Shown here: positions 23,501-49,325 of the stretch, one piece after another | Layout: each line of letters starts with the position of its first letter | Position numbering within the stretch: position 1 is the stretch's first letter | Assembly (NCBI GenBank): GCA_037783415.1 | Contig: JAZGTN010000071.1 | Coordinates: 1,674,001-1,738,000, forward strand | Direction: 5' to 3' | Origin: Leptasterias polaris | Taxonomy: Eukaryota; Echinodermata; Asteroidea; Forcipulatida; Asteriidae | DNA length: 64,000 bases | The notes under the pieces: model-generated | Database searches by the model: none | The model's input: only the letters and a program-made list of their open reading frames with translations | What the model was told of the DNA's origin: nothing | Position numbers and translations under genes: made by a program

Positions 23501-26500
23501 TGTAAATATTATTTGAGGCAGTGATGAGTAGAGTCTGTGCAAGTCTCATTCGAACCTCCCGGACCAAGTCTTTTAAGTTGAATAAGAAGAGATGAAGTAT
23601 AGGTTCCAAACAATTCGAAAAGGCCGACCCATCTCTACCCTCGGGAACGTCAAATTGTCTTTAGATATTAGACAAATACTTGTTCAAGTTTTTGAATCAT
23701 CAGAGAAGACCTGGTTTCAGAAAAAAGGGAATAATTAAGAACCGAGTTGATTTTTGAATAAGAATTGATACGATCTTTTCCGGGGGAGTTGTCTGTGAGA
23801 ACAACTGGGGTTGAGACAGTAGAATTTCAGCGCTTCAAACAGTGTACTCTGCTCGTATTCAGCAGGGTATATCGCGTTCTTCTTCGAGATAATTTCCCGA
23901 TGTACAAGTCACCTTCGTGCAAACACAGTGTAAATAATATCATCCAGTGGCTAGTACATCTAGACATCATCGCCACCGAAACGTCGTCCTCAATCTCAGG
24001 TCACTGAGTTTTTTTGTCCTAACATGTTTTACGAGCGGGAAAGAACGCCATTCCATAGATTGGTTGGGTGTCACTCGACGTCTTTGACGAATGTCGCTGA
24101 AGGCATAAATCACGTCGCCAAGAGACACACATATCCCTTGATCCAACAATACTCCCTTTTTTCAATTTCCTCCGAGTGAACATTAGCGAACAGATTCCTG
24201 GAAGACGCATGCCCGCTATCCTCGTATTTTGATTACACTGTTTTTTTCAGGGGGATATTCAGGTTTTTAGATGAATCAAGAAATGTCGAGCAAGGACGAC
24301 GAGTCCTGTTATAATTGTCCTCCCTTTTTCTAATTTCTGTGGATGACCGAAACAACAAAATAAAAATAAAAACTTTTAATTCTTCTTCCAATTGCATCAT
24401 CAACGTACAATAGACAATGCCGAAAAATATGTTTTTTGTAGGAATTGTGAAGGTCGTAATAAATTCAATCATTTTTAAATTGGATTTTGTACAACCTCGC
24501 GTTTGGAAACAAGAACAACAGCTATTAGTCTACTCTGTTTGCACAAATCTGAAATAATGGTCTTGGTTCCTGTATGCGATTGTGATTCAAGTGATTATCT
24601 TATTGTGTTTCTTTGATTTTGAAGGGGGCAGACTATGTTGGGTCGAACTTCTGTTTTACTTCATTGGTTTGAATGCATGCAATCCTAGCCCTGCCTTTAA
24701 AGGTTGTGTATAATTATATTTTGATGATTGAAAATAGAAATCTTCGCACACTCAAAAATTTCCCGGGATTTATATATTGAATCACATAAATCTCCATTGA
24801 AATTGGGTGCAGTTAGTGTAATTTAATGACAGAACACAGTCCACTACCCTAAACCATAATTATGTTTAACTCCACAAAACTTAGTGGACCGTAGGTTCCG
24901 CTGGTTACAATTTCAAGACTAAGGCATGTTTATGTTTTTCTAATTACTAATGCTCATTGTAACTACACACAATGTTTGCGTTTTTAGGGCAAGAACAACG
25001 CTCTTTAAAGGTTTAAAAGAAATTCAAAGCTGCAAGTTTATGTTTTTCTTATTACTATACTCTTTGTAACTATAACCATGCTATAACACAATGATTGCGT
25101 TTTTAGGGCAAGAACAATTCTTAAAAAGGATAAAAAGAAATTCCAAGCTGCAAATGTTACGAAGTTTGAAGGCAATGTGCCCCTTTAAGTGAGATGTATT
25201 ATATTTCTTTAAGGTCAAGCAATTTTTGGCACCGAGTGGACGTTATCGAAAGCTGAAACGTCCTTCCTCAATCGTAATAGCCATCGGCCGTAGCCGTAGC
25301 CGAAGTCGTTTGACTTGGCTGCGGCTTTGATAAAAAAAGAAATCATCATCATTCGATCAGACTTTAATTTAGAATGTTGAAACGTGCAGTTGAACTCACT
25401 GTGTGGATTCGCGTATGTTTTTTATTGAAGACGGTGTTTTCTGCACGTACCGTCCCTTGTTCTAAGCCGACCAATTTCCATATGGCTATATTAGGCAATA
25501 ACGGAGAGTGGACGCAGAGATTGCTATTGATGGAAAGGCCGTGGGTATATATAAATATTGACTTAACTTCGTCCGGAGGATCCTTTCCAATCCAGTTTCC
25601 TGAACTATGCAAGCCGAGCTGAAACTGTGGCCCGGGTACTTATTTAAAATTACTGTGACGTCTGTGCGCGAGCTGTGCTGAATCGGGAAGTCATTTACGG
25701 ATTCCATTTGGCGACCGAGTCGGGAACAAACAGATTTATTATCCTCAGTCGTTAATGAGTGATACCGACGCTCAACACTGAACTATAGGAAAGAGTTCGC
25801 ATAGCAGGTGAATTGCTGTGGTGAGATATAAATAGAAAGAAAATGAAAAAAGGAGAAACACTAAAAAGGTTGGGAAAGGCGAAGAAGAAAAACAAACAAA
25901 ACAGACAAAATCCCGTTGGTATCTTTTAACAGCATGCGCTATTATCTTCAATGTCAGAATACAGACTGTTGGTGATTGATCAGGCAGAATAGTCGAAACG
26001 CCAAGAAGACAATTTGGGGGGTAAAATTATCCCACTCTCTTCAAAGTTCAATTTCATAGTCACACGCTGAGAAATCCAAATGCAAATACTTCCTCATTTC
26101 AAAGATCATCTCTATGAATCAGATATCCTCCCTTCATAGCTGACTAATTAATAATGACGGGGCACTTTATCTTATACTAACAACGGGCTTTTGAATATCG
26201 CCAAGGCGACTTTCTTTACACGCGCCCATTTTATTAAATATAATTACAAATTTAATTTTCTTTCATCATGAGGACAAACTGAGACACATGATGCCTTGAG
26301 CAGTAAACCGGTAATGATCATTGATGCCAGGTAACGGCTGAAACTCATGAAAAGCAAACGATGCTCTCTTATGAGTCATTACATCTGAACATGAAAAAGC
26401 CGTTACTATTAACAATCATGGAAAGGCCTAAAACTGTACACGAAAGTAATAAATACAAGAACAAAACTGCAAGATTTTTAGTGCAGTGAATACAGGGTTA

Positions 26501-29500
26501 TGGTTATCCCCATGCTCTTCTATCTTCTGATGAAGACTAAAGCTGCAGCTCAGTTGAAACGTCAAGAATACCGTGTTGAGTAAAAGGTATATCCCCCGCT
26601 CTTGTTAGTCTCTTGAAGACTTGAGTAGACGTTGACACGACTGAAGGATTAACATTATCCCTCGGCTCTCCCGTCTTCTGATGAAGACTAAAGCTGCATC
26701 TCAGTTGAAACGTCAAGAATACCGTGTTGAGTAAAAGGTATATCCCCCGCTCTTGTTAGTCTCTTGAAGACTTGAGTAGACGTTGACACGACTAAAGGAT
26801 TAACATTATCCCTCGACTCTTCCTTCTTCTGATGAAGACTAAAGCCAGTGAGCTTGTCGAAACGTCAAGAGGACCGTTTTATATAACAGGCAACACTACT
26901 CTTGTTAGTTTCTAGATCAGACTATAGACTAGTATAGAGTAGACAAGCCCAAACAACTAGAAGGTTAACGTCGTCCCCACGCTCGTCCGTCTTCTGATGA
27001 ATGTTCTCGCTGTAGCTAGTCGAAACGTCAAGAAGACCACTTTAAGTAATAGTATCCCCACTTGTGTTAGTCGCTTGATGAAGTCTAGAGTAGACAAGTT
27101 GGCACGACTAATGGGTTTACATTTTCACCAGGCTCTTTCGTCTTTGATGAAGACTATCGCTGTAGCTAGTCAAAAACGATCGTTTTAAGTAGCAGTAGGC
27201 TGGGCCAATCCCCACTCCCGTTAGTCTGTTGATCACGACTATAGAGTAGACTAGCCGAAACGTCGAAAGGACTGTTTTAACTAACAAAAACACCACCCCC
27301 TCCCGTTCCCTGAAGAAGACTATAGATCATGCTTGAGTGGACATGACATGATATTAAATATTGTTCCCGAAACAAGAATCCGATAAATCATACGACACAG
27401 TAGCGACACAGCAGAGATTGCGTCACGCAAATCAAAACCCACGACAAAGAGGCACGGATCCCTTGGACGACTGTTCAATCTTGAAGACAAAAATAATGTT
27501 GATTTCTTTGATGTCGATACAAGCATGGGATGTGGCACACACAGAGTATGCCACGAGATAGATATTCGGCTAAATGCCATTGCTGTTTTTCATTCTAATT
27601 GTTAAGTAGAGTAACAAGTAAGGTCGGCCATTTTGATTTTTTTTTTTTTCATTTTATCTTTACATCTACAATGTCCCATTAGCCATAATATATTTCTCCT
27701 AACATGCTCTGACTGTGAACCAATTTCCAAGCTTGTGTCTTCAAAGGCACACCCTCCGCCAATAGTTCCCCTACCTGCATGCCCCACTATAATTCTAAGA
27801 GACGTTTCAAAAGAACTAATGAATATAAAGCAAGTGCCGCATATTCTTCCTGTAAATTACATCTTTCTAGTGTCTGAAATCGCCTTCATTACGTACGACC
27901 TTCATTACTCTGCGCTTGCAATCTACATTATTGCAATCGAAAACCACAGCGGCCTATCAGCGAAAAAAAACCCATGTAATACAGTAGAAACACAAACAAA
28001 CAAAAATCAATAACGTCTGTCCAACTATAGGGAAATGTAGTTTAATGTAGGCCCTACTTGTAGAAAATTCGATCTAGACGCCTGTAACAGCTGCTTCCAA
28101 GAAACGAAGCAACCCTGATTTTATGTTTAACTATCGCACAATAATTGAAACATCTAATTATGAGATATAATTGTTTTAATGAATTAATGTATAAAATAAA
28201 TTCTTTTATTGGTGATATTCAAGGTAGCACAATTCGCTTTTAGATAACATGTAATGACACTCCCCCGTCTAAAAACTTTCATCACTAAAATATGTTTGTC
28301 TATATAAAACAAGAAGTAGATAACTCACAAGTGAAACGTCCCTAAATGTAAACCCAGGTAGACATTGTATGCTAACAGCAAAACCCTGTCACCGTAAAAC
28401 GCAATGCCCGCATCGCATCGGATAACAAACGGTATTAAGATGGTTCAATCGATTGGAATATTGTACCAATTCATGTGAAAACTGTTTTCTTCTTGTGTTA
28501 TCGACGAAAAAGGGAAGGACGAAAATCAAGACGTAAAAATACATTACGAATGATTAAACATAAATTCCGCTTCTTTCTTTAAATATTTCTCTAGGTTTTT
28601 ATAAAACACAAAGCCCGAAACGCTATGCCCGGATATACATAGAGTATAGCCTTGACATTATCATGCATTATAGCAAATGATAATAAAATGATAGAGCCGA
28701 CGATTGCTATAACCGCTGCATATTATTACTATTATTACTTTATATTTTAAGATGAAGTTATCAGAGGAACCAGCTTCAATATTTTGTTATTAAGGAGTCA
28801 AGGATCAGTGTTTATTACTGGGTTTATACTTCACTGGTGTTTAATTTTTATGTGAGCCGAAAAGGAATTTGTTTCTGAAAGTAAAGACGTGTCGGAATTG
28901 ACGGCTATGGCTACTGCTATACGGCTATGGCTTGATCACCGAGTCATTAAGCGTTGTAGTATAGGGCGTCATTAGCAACACCCTTAGCAACAGTTGTAGC
29001 TGTAGCCAAGTCGGATACGGCCTGAATGTTGGCACGTGCCGTAAGTTAAACCAAAAGGTTTAATACAAAATAAATTTGTTATTTAATCAATTTAAAAAAA
29101 TGATTAGTGTGGTAAGTTTTCATTACTACTTATCTTCTTGCGCCAGTAATATAAACGTAATATTTAAAAGTTTCCATTTTGACTTAGGTGGTGTAGCAAT
29201 ACTATTCTTAACAACAAAGAATAATTTTCATTGGATGGTTTCTTATAAATTGGGAACAATTATTCCACTACATACCGCATAAAAATTAAACGATTACAAT
29301 AATGGCATCGAAGTTAAAAAAAAAAAAAAAACAGTCATAATTATGCAGTGATTATAATTTCACGCAGCTATACTCATAAATGTTAACTTATTTTTTTGAA
29401 ACTCTTTTGCATCCTGAAACTCTCACGGCATAGTGCACGTTTCCTCTCGGTGTATTCTTCCCATTTAAACAATACCCTTACTTACCCATGAGCTAATAAG

Positions 29501-32389
29501 TAAAGGTATCTACTTCTTATTGATTTGTCATTTTACATTCAATATAATTTCCAGAAAGTGACAACAGAAGAAGCTGGCTTTACCTTTGAGCAGGTGCACA
29601 TGGATCGTTTTAAGAGCGTTTTGTTTTTTAATATTTTTTTATTTATTTATTCCGCAGGACAAATTTAGCCTACCCCTTTTCGCTTCGCAACTGAAATTAC
29701 ACGACATCTGACATTCGCAACACGAGCAGAACTAATCACATCTCCTTGAATTTGCTCGCCTCAACAGAAGTCGCCTTCCTTCGACTCATTTAACTGGTTA
29801 CAATTTCAAGGTCTGATCGGAGAAGGAGCTTTTTTAAGTGGTTGGGCCTTTTTTATCTCCTCAAGAGTGTGTCGCTTTTGTTTTTGGGTCGAGCGAGACG
29901 GCAATTTCAGGTGGTTTCCGTTTCTCAATGTTTACTTTATAAAGGGTATAGACCCTGCAGAATTACTAAATCACATCTGCTTTAGAGTCGGCAGGTGTCC
30001 TGTCTATAAGGTAAATTCGGTATTCTAATTCAAACAAATTGATCAAGCCATGATTTTGCTTTCAATTCATCATAATTGAAGAGGAACCGTCGAGATGATC
30101 ACAGCATGCCTGTGGCAGAGGAATTGAACGTTCCCATGAATTATTATGTTATCACATTCCTTATTAGGTCTGTTTAACACTCCTTAGGATCAATAGGCTT
30201 TGGCGACATCGCACCCAAAAAGTTGAAAACGAAATTCGCGAAATGAAATACAAAACTTGTTGCAACCTGCTTTAATACCAACCAGAATGACAGACGAGAA
30301 GAAAAAAACAAACCTGCTGCGGTTTATATGTAAACGACATGTCACTGCCTCGAGTTGTGACAACAACAAAGATATTCTCAACGGCTCCCTTTTTTCACTT
30401 TTATATTTCTAACCCACGTTCTCATGTCTGTAATGTATATTTTACTCTGTTTCGTTTGCAGGTACTGGGCTCAATTCCGGTGGGTATCGGACAGTGTTAC
30501 GGGTGTGACAAACTCGTCACGGGATCCTTGATGGCACTGGCCATGCTGATCTGTTCCCCTACCGTGTTCCTACATGGGGTGATTGGATCAATACTCGGCA
30601 CTCTCACTGGTAAGGTATAACCACCAGCCAGTCAGGGTATCTGTTACCCAATTTATCCTAACCCCAAGGAGCCACCTACTTTCCTAATGAGAATGTTACT
30701 GGCTCACATAGCGACAGTCTTCCAAACTACCTTAACTGGGCAATATTCCATCTAGCCTTTCGTCAAGGCCTTCGTGACTTGTGGACAAAACTGTTTTCCA
30801 ACTTGATTTTGCGGGTATTTGCGTGTAGACCGCGGGAAAATGTGTATACCTCCTTTATAATATTGATCATAAAGTTATTTCAAATTTAATAACCTTTCAA
30901 AATATTATAGAGATAGTTTGACAATTTTTTTTTTAAATTAAATATTAAATTATTATTAAAAAAAAAAAAAAAAAATTACACTTTGAACCGCAGTATTTTT
31001 TTGTACACAAGTCTATGTAGAAAGTATTTTCTATAACTGGAGATTCCGAGTCCATGAGTCATACTGCCTAAAGGGTCATAGACCATGTCAATCGGGCCCG
31101 TCTGAGGATAGAACTTACCTGTTTTTGCTAAAAACTGAACGAGTAATTAACTAAAATGTGTTTTCGGTCTACTGGCTGCAGTACTGGTAGGCCATCAGAG
31201 AGTTAATTAATAAGTTAATGTACATGACTGTATGCTGACCCCATCGCTTGACGAAAGGCTATCCACCCTGACTATGCTCTCTTCTCCGAACAGGTTTATC
31301 AATAATTAATTACCCCAAATCGAAAAGCCTATGCCAAATAAGATTTAATATGGTTTGTCGCCATCCAAACTAATCCCATTTAGGATATATTAATTACCGT
31401 CATGGTGATTTTATGTTTCGTTGGTGTTTTTTATTTACAGGATTAGCCATGGCTGCACCGCCTGCAGACATCTACGCCGGCCTGTGGAGCTACAACTCGG
31501 TACTAACTTGCGCGTCAGTCGGTGGGTTCTTCTTCGTATTAACGTGGCAATCACATGTGGTTGCTCTATTTGCGGGTGAGTTGGAGTTTTGTATTACCAT
31601 TTTAATTTCGAACGAGGTCTGAAGATGACTTTGAGCTTGCCGGTAAGGGAACAATTTGAAGCAAGATGGGTACGTCACTCATGAGCGACAGTAAAGCGTG
31701 TGAGTCTACTTTTTAAAGGCTTGTCTAAAACTGTTTTACGGATAGTTTTGCAGTTACCGTACCAGGGGGAAAAGAGCTATCGGTCCATTGCGAATATCTT
31801 CCCAGTCAGTGCGCAGCTACCGCTATAATGAGGCTATACACGGGATTTTATTTGCCATTGATCGGTGTTTTTTTACTTTCTTGTCTGTACGTCCGGACTT
31901 CTGTCTGTCTTGTCTTATCTTGTGCGACATCCTAACTCAAGCAGGGCTTGCCTCCTGTCTATCTCACTGATTCGTCTTTTTCCTGCCGTCAGCCAATATA
32001 TCTGTCTAGCGTAATCTGGTTTAAGTGAAAATGTATGCGACCTGAGAATTGTGGGCTGCAGATAAATTTTGAGATTTAATTATATTGAAATTGAATTTAT
32101 GTTTGGCTGATTTTCTTACTCTGACGTCACATTTCCTTTCTATTTCACAGCGATATTCGCCGCAGTTGTTAAAGGTGCAATGTCGGCTGTTCTCAAACCA
32201 GCTGGGCTGCCGGACATCGCGTTCCCGTTCTGCATCGCGGCGGGACTGTTTCTCCTCGTGACGAGTGAGAGTAAACTGCTCTTGCGCGTCCCCATGGACA
32301 AGATCACGTGGCCGGAGGACCACAGGAGAAAGTTTAAACCCGGGGGCGTGGCTGATATCCCAGACGGGGAGGCGTTAGAAGTCACCTGA
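20580..32389 (+). CDS. Urea transporter (SLC14 family)
   Basis: Five exons: 20580-21016, 23279-23480, 30462-30609, 31441-31575, 32151-32389. All junctions are GT-AG and in phase, giving 386 residues against 389 for human UT-B. It is a multi-pass channel-like membrane protein letting urea cross down its gradient. Family marks are FLNNPISG (60-67), LFVQNPW (74-80), LLPVIV, SSALGNLLGQWG (150-161), IPVGIGQCYGC (~218), IYAGLWSYN (~274), LTWQSH and DKITWPEDHRR near the C-terminus. The two halves of the internally duplicated fold are both present. The Lp-box threonines are replaced: IPAFNLPF (162-169) and LPDIAFPF (327-334). The start at 20580 is the first in-frame ATG; an alternative at 20628 has a stronger context (ACCACCATGG). 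A 5' non-coding exon upstream is possible. Confidence 0.94.
21017..23278. other. Urea transporter intron 1
   Basis: No coding signal. It holds a (GTTT)n microsatellite at about 22515-22572. Confidence 0.6.
24923..25160. repeat. ~110-bp tandem duplication
   Basis: Two diverged units, each with GTTTATGTTTTTCT, TTTGTAACTA or TTGTAACTAC, TGCGTTTTTAGGGCAAGAAC and AAAGAAATTC.AAGCTGCAA. Confidence 0.75.
26505..27330. repeat. ~151-bp tandem repeat, five to six diverging units
   Basis: The unit start CTTCTGATGAAGACTAAAGC occurs near 26524, 26675, 26826, 26991 and 27141, so the period is 150-165 bp. Each unit also has TTGAAACGTCAAGA or TCGAAACGTCAAGA and CTCTTGTTAGTCTCTTGA. Units decay from left to right. 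The GATGAAGACNN...GAAACGTCAA word is also seen near 56146-56180. Confidence 0.85.
30753..31261. mobile_element. Possible non-autonomous TIR element in urea transporter intron 3
   Basis: Ends TAGCCTTTCGTCAAG and CTTGACGAAAGGCTA are a perfect 15-bp inverted pair about 509 bp apart. Flanks TCCATC and TCCACC could be a short target duplication. The interior has no coding capacity and includes a poly-A run. Confidence 0.5.
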
Positions 32390-33404
32390 GGACAGACTTC
32401 TTTTCCCAAACTCTTTAAACATATTTGAACGAGAGGTGAATTTTTACTTTCTCTGGAACGTTTGGATACAGGAGGTGAATCCTTCGAAAAACATTTTTTA
32501 AAGAGAAAACAAATATATTGAACATCCCGTCCAAGGGCCTCTACCTTTGCTAACTGTTTCCCTTAGTTTTGGGATGTTGTCAACCTCTGTTGGTTTTGGT
32601 CAAGAGTTGGCTCCCAAGGTTCCACAGTAACTAAGAATCTGCGGAAGATGTCATCTGAGAACAAAACAAGCGATTGAGATGGTCTTGTCCGAAAACAACA
32701 ACAAACCGAGGTTCTACGCACACAGAGAATCGGAGATCGCGAAATAAACAAGTATTTCAAAAAAAAATTAAAAACGGCGACTGAGTACCCCTGTAAACAA
32801 ATTTTTACGGAGACTGAAAACGGGGGGAAAAAAACGTACATGCTACTGAGGACCTATTATTGGTTTTTCTAGTTTACACACAATGCTCAAAATGGTACAG
32901 CGGATCCAGAGTGCATGCAAACATTGAAGTCTGAGATACATGACAACATAACGAACTGGCAGCACGTGCACGATTTGAATTCCAACCGTTAATACTCAGG
33001 GCGTCAGCGTGATCGGATAGCGCAATCACAAAACGAGATCTACAACACAACATGGTATCTCACACACTGGTCATGTTTCCGTGAGAAGAACAAGATACGG
33101 AGTCGACAGAAGTGTCCACTATTCCATAATATTTATTGAAATAACTTTTAGGTAAATTAGTTATCCTGCTATTCGGGGGGATCAATGAGGTAAAGTTTTA
33201 ACGAGAAATAAGCTGCTGTCGGCAGTACAGTAAAAATTGCAAACCGTTGCCAGCAGGTATGGCAACACACAATCAAACATGTATACATAAATGTGTTGAT
33301 AAGGTTCACTTTTTGAAGTGTCAGTGACACTTGTGTCCCAAATTGTTAGGTACCGTTGGAAAGATTTCTACCAACTAAACACAGCATGCGATCCTTTAAT
33401 TTCA

Positions 33405-33600
33405 GTTTGTTTAACCCTCTTACTGTCTGACCATTCAAATCATCAACCATGGTTTTGAATTGTAGCTACAATCTGCCACTCTGCAATAAAATACTATGTG
33501 GTGAATGCATCAACAGAGTACACACTCAACCCTCCTACTGTCCGACCATGAAACACCATCCACTATGGTGTTGAATGATATATAAAATAAACAAGCCTAC
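33405..33600. repeat. ~115-bp tandem repeat shared with 49720-49955
   Basis: Two units built around AACCCTCYTACTGTCYGACCA and TGGTKTTGAATGATA-type words, the same as in the TTC19 intron array. Confidence 0.65.
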
Positions 33601-33941
33601 ACGATGATTTCATTATGGTGAATCTTCACAGTACACAGGCATTTCGTCTTAAAGTCATATCTTACAGAAGTTTGTTGTTACACCTTGCTGTACTGGTGTA
33701 GATAACATATATTTTATCTAGTTTATTACAGCAACTTTGTTTTTAGAGAATTTTGTTTATTTTGTCACCATTTTTGGAGAGCCAAACAAGAACAAATTTC
33801 ATTAACAAGACTCTGTGATGAAGAAGGTATTCCAAATTGTAAATCAAAGGAGAGGAATTTCACCACCCCGTTTTTTATAAGATACTAAGTCGAAGATCAT
33901 TTGAGGAATGGTTTGCAGATTTGGAGAAGACTATCTATGCC

Positions 33942-33944
<3 letters not shown>

Positions 33945-33976
<32 letters not shown>
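33945..33976. repeat. Poly-C tract, 32 bp
   Basis: Uninterrupted C run. It makes a poly-Gly open frame on the minus strand, which is not a gene. Confidence 0.9.
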
Positions 33977-33978
<2 letters not shown>

Positions 33979-35055
33979 CTCTCTATCTTTCTTAGGAAAA
34001 ATAAGTTTTCTGTTGGATTGAACAAGTTAGTACAACCTTTTTGAGAGCATGAAGAAATTTGAAATTTGTTGTTCTTGATTTTCGTTAAACCATCCATCGA
34101 ATGTAATGGGGGAAATTTGGGACACTTTGCGACATCAGGCACTTTTTCATTCTTCAAGAAGTTCAGGGCATGCGCGTATTTCTGAGAACAATGGATACAC
34201 CTGGCAAGTCTGCTGCCACCTAACGCTCCCAAAAGTGTCCCATTGTCTCAACCCAGGATTATAAAAAAGTTAAGTTTCTCATTATTATATAAAAAACACT
34301 GAAATATTTTAAACGGTTTATCACTGAGTAACAGGTTGGGAAAGTACTACAAGTAGAAATTGCAAAAATCTCTGGGCCACATAGTTGTAAAAACCATAAG
34401 GGGGGAATGCAAAATTAAACAGGCGGTACCTCGAGGTTGACTTCGAGGTTTTCCCGGGCTATCCGGGGTTCAACTTCGATAAACCTGAACTTGTTTAACT
34501 CTGCACTTCTCCCTTATCATTTCACCTACAGCCTGCACTTCACCTGATTAATGAAAATGTTATAGTAGAAAGTGACTGTTAAAATATTTTTTCAGTAGAA
34601 TGTTATGCCTGACAAAAAAAAGTCAGTTTATATGTTGAGCATTGCCAAATAAATTATTTCTCTAGTAAATATCTATTGACATTATCTAATTGGTTTTTCG
34701 TCAGCACACAAGTGCTGGATACTTTGGCACCTCGCCCCCAACGCGCTACTTTGTCAACGACCCCCTGAATCACTTTGTCGAAAATAGATTAAAAATCCTA
34801 TTACCGGTGTATTCTCCTACCCAACTGGTCCATGCCACAAATTCCAAATTCCAAAGTCCATAGTGCACAAGCTATGGGGTTTTCAGATAATGCCAGCTGT
34901 ACAAACAGAAAAAACTCACGCACCCAATGCTAGCCTGGAGGGTATGGTGTATGGCAGTCTGTTGTGCCAGCATATAAAGGAGTTATTTTGCGTGGCTACC
35001 AATATGTTGTTCCAATTCAAGGGTGTTTAGGCACTACTTGTGAAGGAGAGTCCTG

Positions 35056-35301
35056 TGACCTTTCTGAAGGTCATAAAGTTACAGTTGGGATGTTGCACAT
35101 GACTTATGACCTTTGTGAAGGTCAGTTACACTTAACTTTTGACCTTCGCAAAGGTCAAACATGCTTTTTAGTGTAAAGTGACGTTTCTATGGGGTAAAGG
35201 TTACTTGGTTGTTAAGACTGCTTCTTTGGATTTGATGACCTTTGTTTAAAGTCAAAGGTCACTGCTTATAAGATGTGACTTGGTGACCTTACCAGAGGTC
35301 A
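35056..35301. repeat. Cluster of 18-bp TGACCT-N6-AGGTCA palindromes at the KARS 3' end
   Basis: Exact-length 18-bp palindromic words lie at 35056-35073, 35107-35124, 35140-35157 and 35284-35301, with a longer variant at 35236-35261 and one more with a single end change at 35448-35465 in the adjacent intron. Each is a pair of everted AGGTCA half-sites with 6-bp spacing. As RNA, each would form a 7-8-bp stem hairpin. The first five lie in the probable 3' UTR. Confidence 0.85.
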
Positions 35302-35317
35302 CAGGTTACGGTTGCGG

Positions 35318-47778
<12,461 letters not shown>

Positions 47779-49325
47779 AGTTCACGTGTATTGGTGACCT
47801 TGAAGAGCGCCCTCCAGCGGCTATCGACTTTGTTAAAAATTTGCGATCTCAGTAGCAGCGGCAGGTCCCGGTAAAATAATTATTGGCTCGACCCCCAGTA
47901 CATTATACATGTGATGAAAGACCGATGGGGGAGGAGAAAAGTTTACAAATGGGGTGGGAGGGGCGTGTAAGAGTTTGACGAGTAGGAAGCAGTTTTAAAA
48001 ACTGTCACATATTTTTTTAAAGAAATATATATATTATTTCATAAAGGTTATGTTCAATTTCTCACCAAATCAAAAATACAAAACAGAAAATTACACTTTG
48101 AAAGTCACTCATTTTATTTTACATAGAAATTAACACTTGTTTGCAATAAACGACACCTTCAATAACCCAAACTCAAAGTCAAAATAAACAATAGGAAATC
48201 TAGCTTGGTTCTAGGGTAGTTGTAATTTGTTTGTCTTTTTAAATTTTTCTTTTTGCCTATTTTGTACCATAGTGTTTTTTATGGCTGTGTGTTTTTATTT
48301 TTGTTTATCAAACTATGTATCTATCCTTTAATTTGTTGAATAACTGTCGAATATATGAAATAAAATAATGCAAACATAATATCATAATTAAATACATGAG
48401 TGGAGGAATTGAAGTTTCAACAACCACTGTCAGGATCAATCTATCTTGGAAGGACACAGACAGCTTTAACCTTCAAATTTACTAATTTTATTTAACATAA
48501 ATACAACTTTTGCGACAGTAACTATGAGACACAATCATCAGTCTAAACCCAAATTCTACATACAAACAAAATATATCACAGAGCCTGCCTGGAGTAGTAC
48601 ATGGGTGCCATAGTCACTGCAGCTGATTCTTGAAACTGGTGAGCATAAAATGTTTACTTAGCACAAAAATATCTTGCTCAGTAGACCTCATGCAGATTAC
48701 CAGCCTATATACTGTTCAGTGTACATTACTTTTGACTGGTTCTCTGCTAGTTCTCACTTAGCAAATAAATTCTTTAAGCAAAATATTCCCAATAAAAACT
48801 TTATGAATTGACTTCAGTGCCCTGCCAAAATATTCCAAATGACTTTTAGATGGATGTGGCACTCAAAAAATTGTGACTCAATTCCAGGGCTGGGCTTTTG
48901 TAACTGTTAACTTCATTCTAGTTGCACCTTCAAAATATTCTCACAGACTTTGAGATTTTTTCATTGTAAATTCCCTTTGCAAAATTGAAAATAGCCTTGC
49001 CCTCTCATAGATGAAATACCGAGTTTGAGCTCTCTAAAATAATGTTAACTGCAGGTTTTTTTCTGCCTCGATGCCCCTTCAAAATATTCTCATAGAATTT
49101 GAGAATTTTTCCATTGGAAGTTCCCTTTGCAAAATGAAAATGGGCTTGCCCTCTCAAAGATGAAATTCCAAGTCTGGGCTTTCTAAAATGTTAACTTCCT
49201 TTTCTTGGCCTTGAAGCCCCCGTAAAAGCCTACAATTGATCTGAAAGATTTCCAATGGAAATACCCTTTGCAAAATAAACTTGCTCTCTCAAAGATGACA
49301 TTGTTATAAAAAATTTGAGATTTTC
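47779..49325. other. KARS1-TTC19 intergenic region
   Basis: KARS1 promoter should lie just after 47778; no TATA box seen. The rest is AT-rich, with old repeat fragments around 48640-48860. A tandem repeat of about three ~140-bp diverged units lies at 48920-49310 (CTTCAAAATATTCTCA, TTCCCTTTGCAAAAT, CTTGCCCTCTCA.AGATGA) just past the TTC19 stop, probably in its 3' UTR. Confidence 0.6.

Larger units (their letters stand above)
23481..30461. other. Urea transporter intron 2, ~7 kb
   Basis: No missing exon is needed, because the protein is contiguous with the family across the junction. It holds two tandem repeats (24923-25160, 26505-27330), and a poly-A run near 29317. Confidence 0.7.
32390..35050. 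other. Intergenic sequence between urea transporter and lysyl-tRNA synthetase
   Basis: The two genes converge here. The stretch holds the transporter 3' UTR (extent not determined), a tandem repeat at 33405-33600 and a poly-C run at 33945-33976. No further gene seen. Confidence 0.5.

Noticed and set aside
26505..27330. Regularly spaced repeats resembling a CRISPR array
   Set aside because: The whole ~151-bp unit is repeated, with no short identical repeats separated by unique spacers, and the DNA is animal.
32471..32841. 92-codon minus-strand frame downstream of the urea transporter
   Set aside because: No homology, no splice partners; probably transporter 3' UTR read backwards.
33897..34232. 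Minus-strand open frame of 111 codons with a poly-Gly run
   Set aside because: Created by the 32-bp poly-C tract; no splice context or homology.
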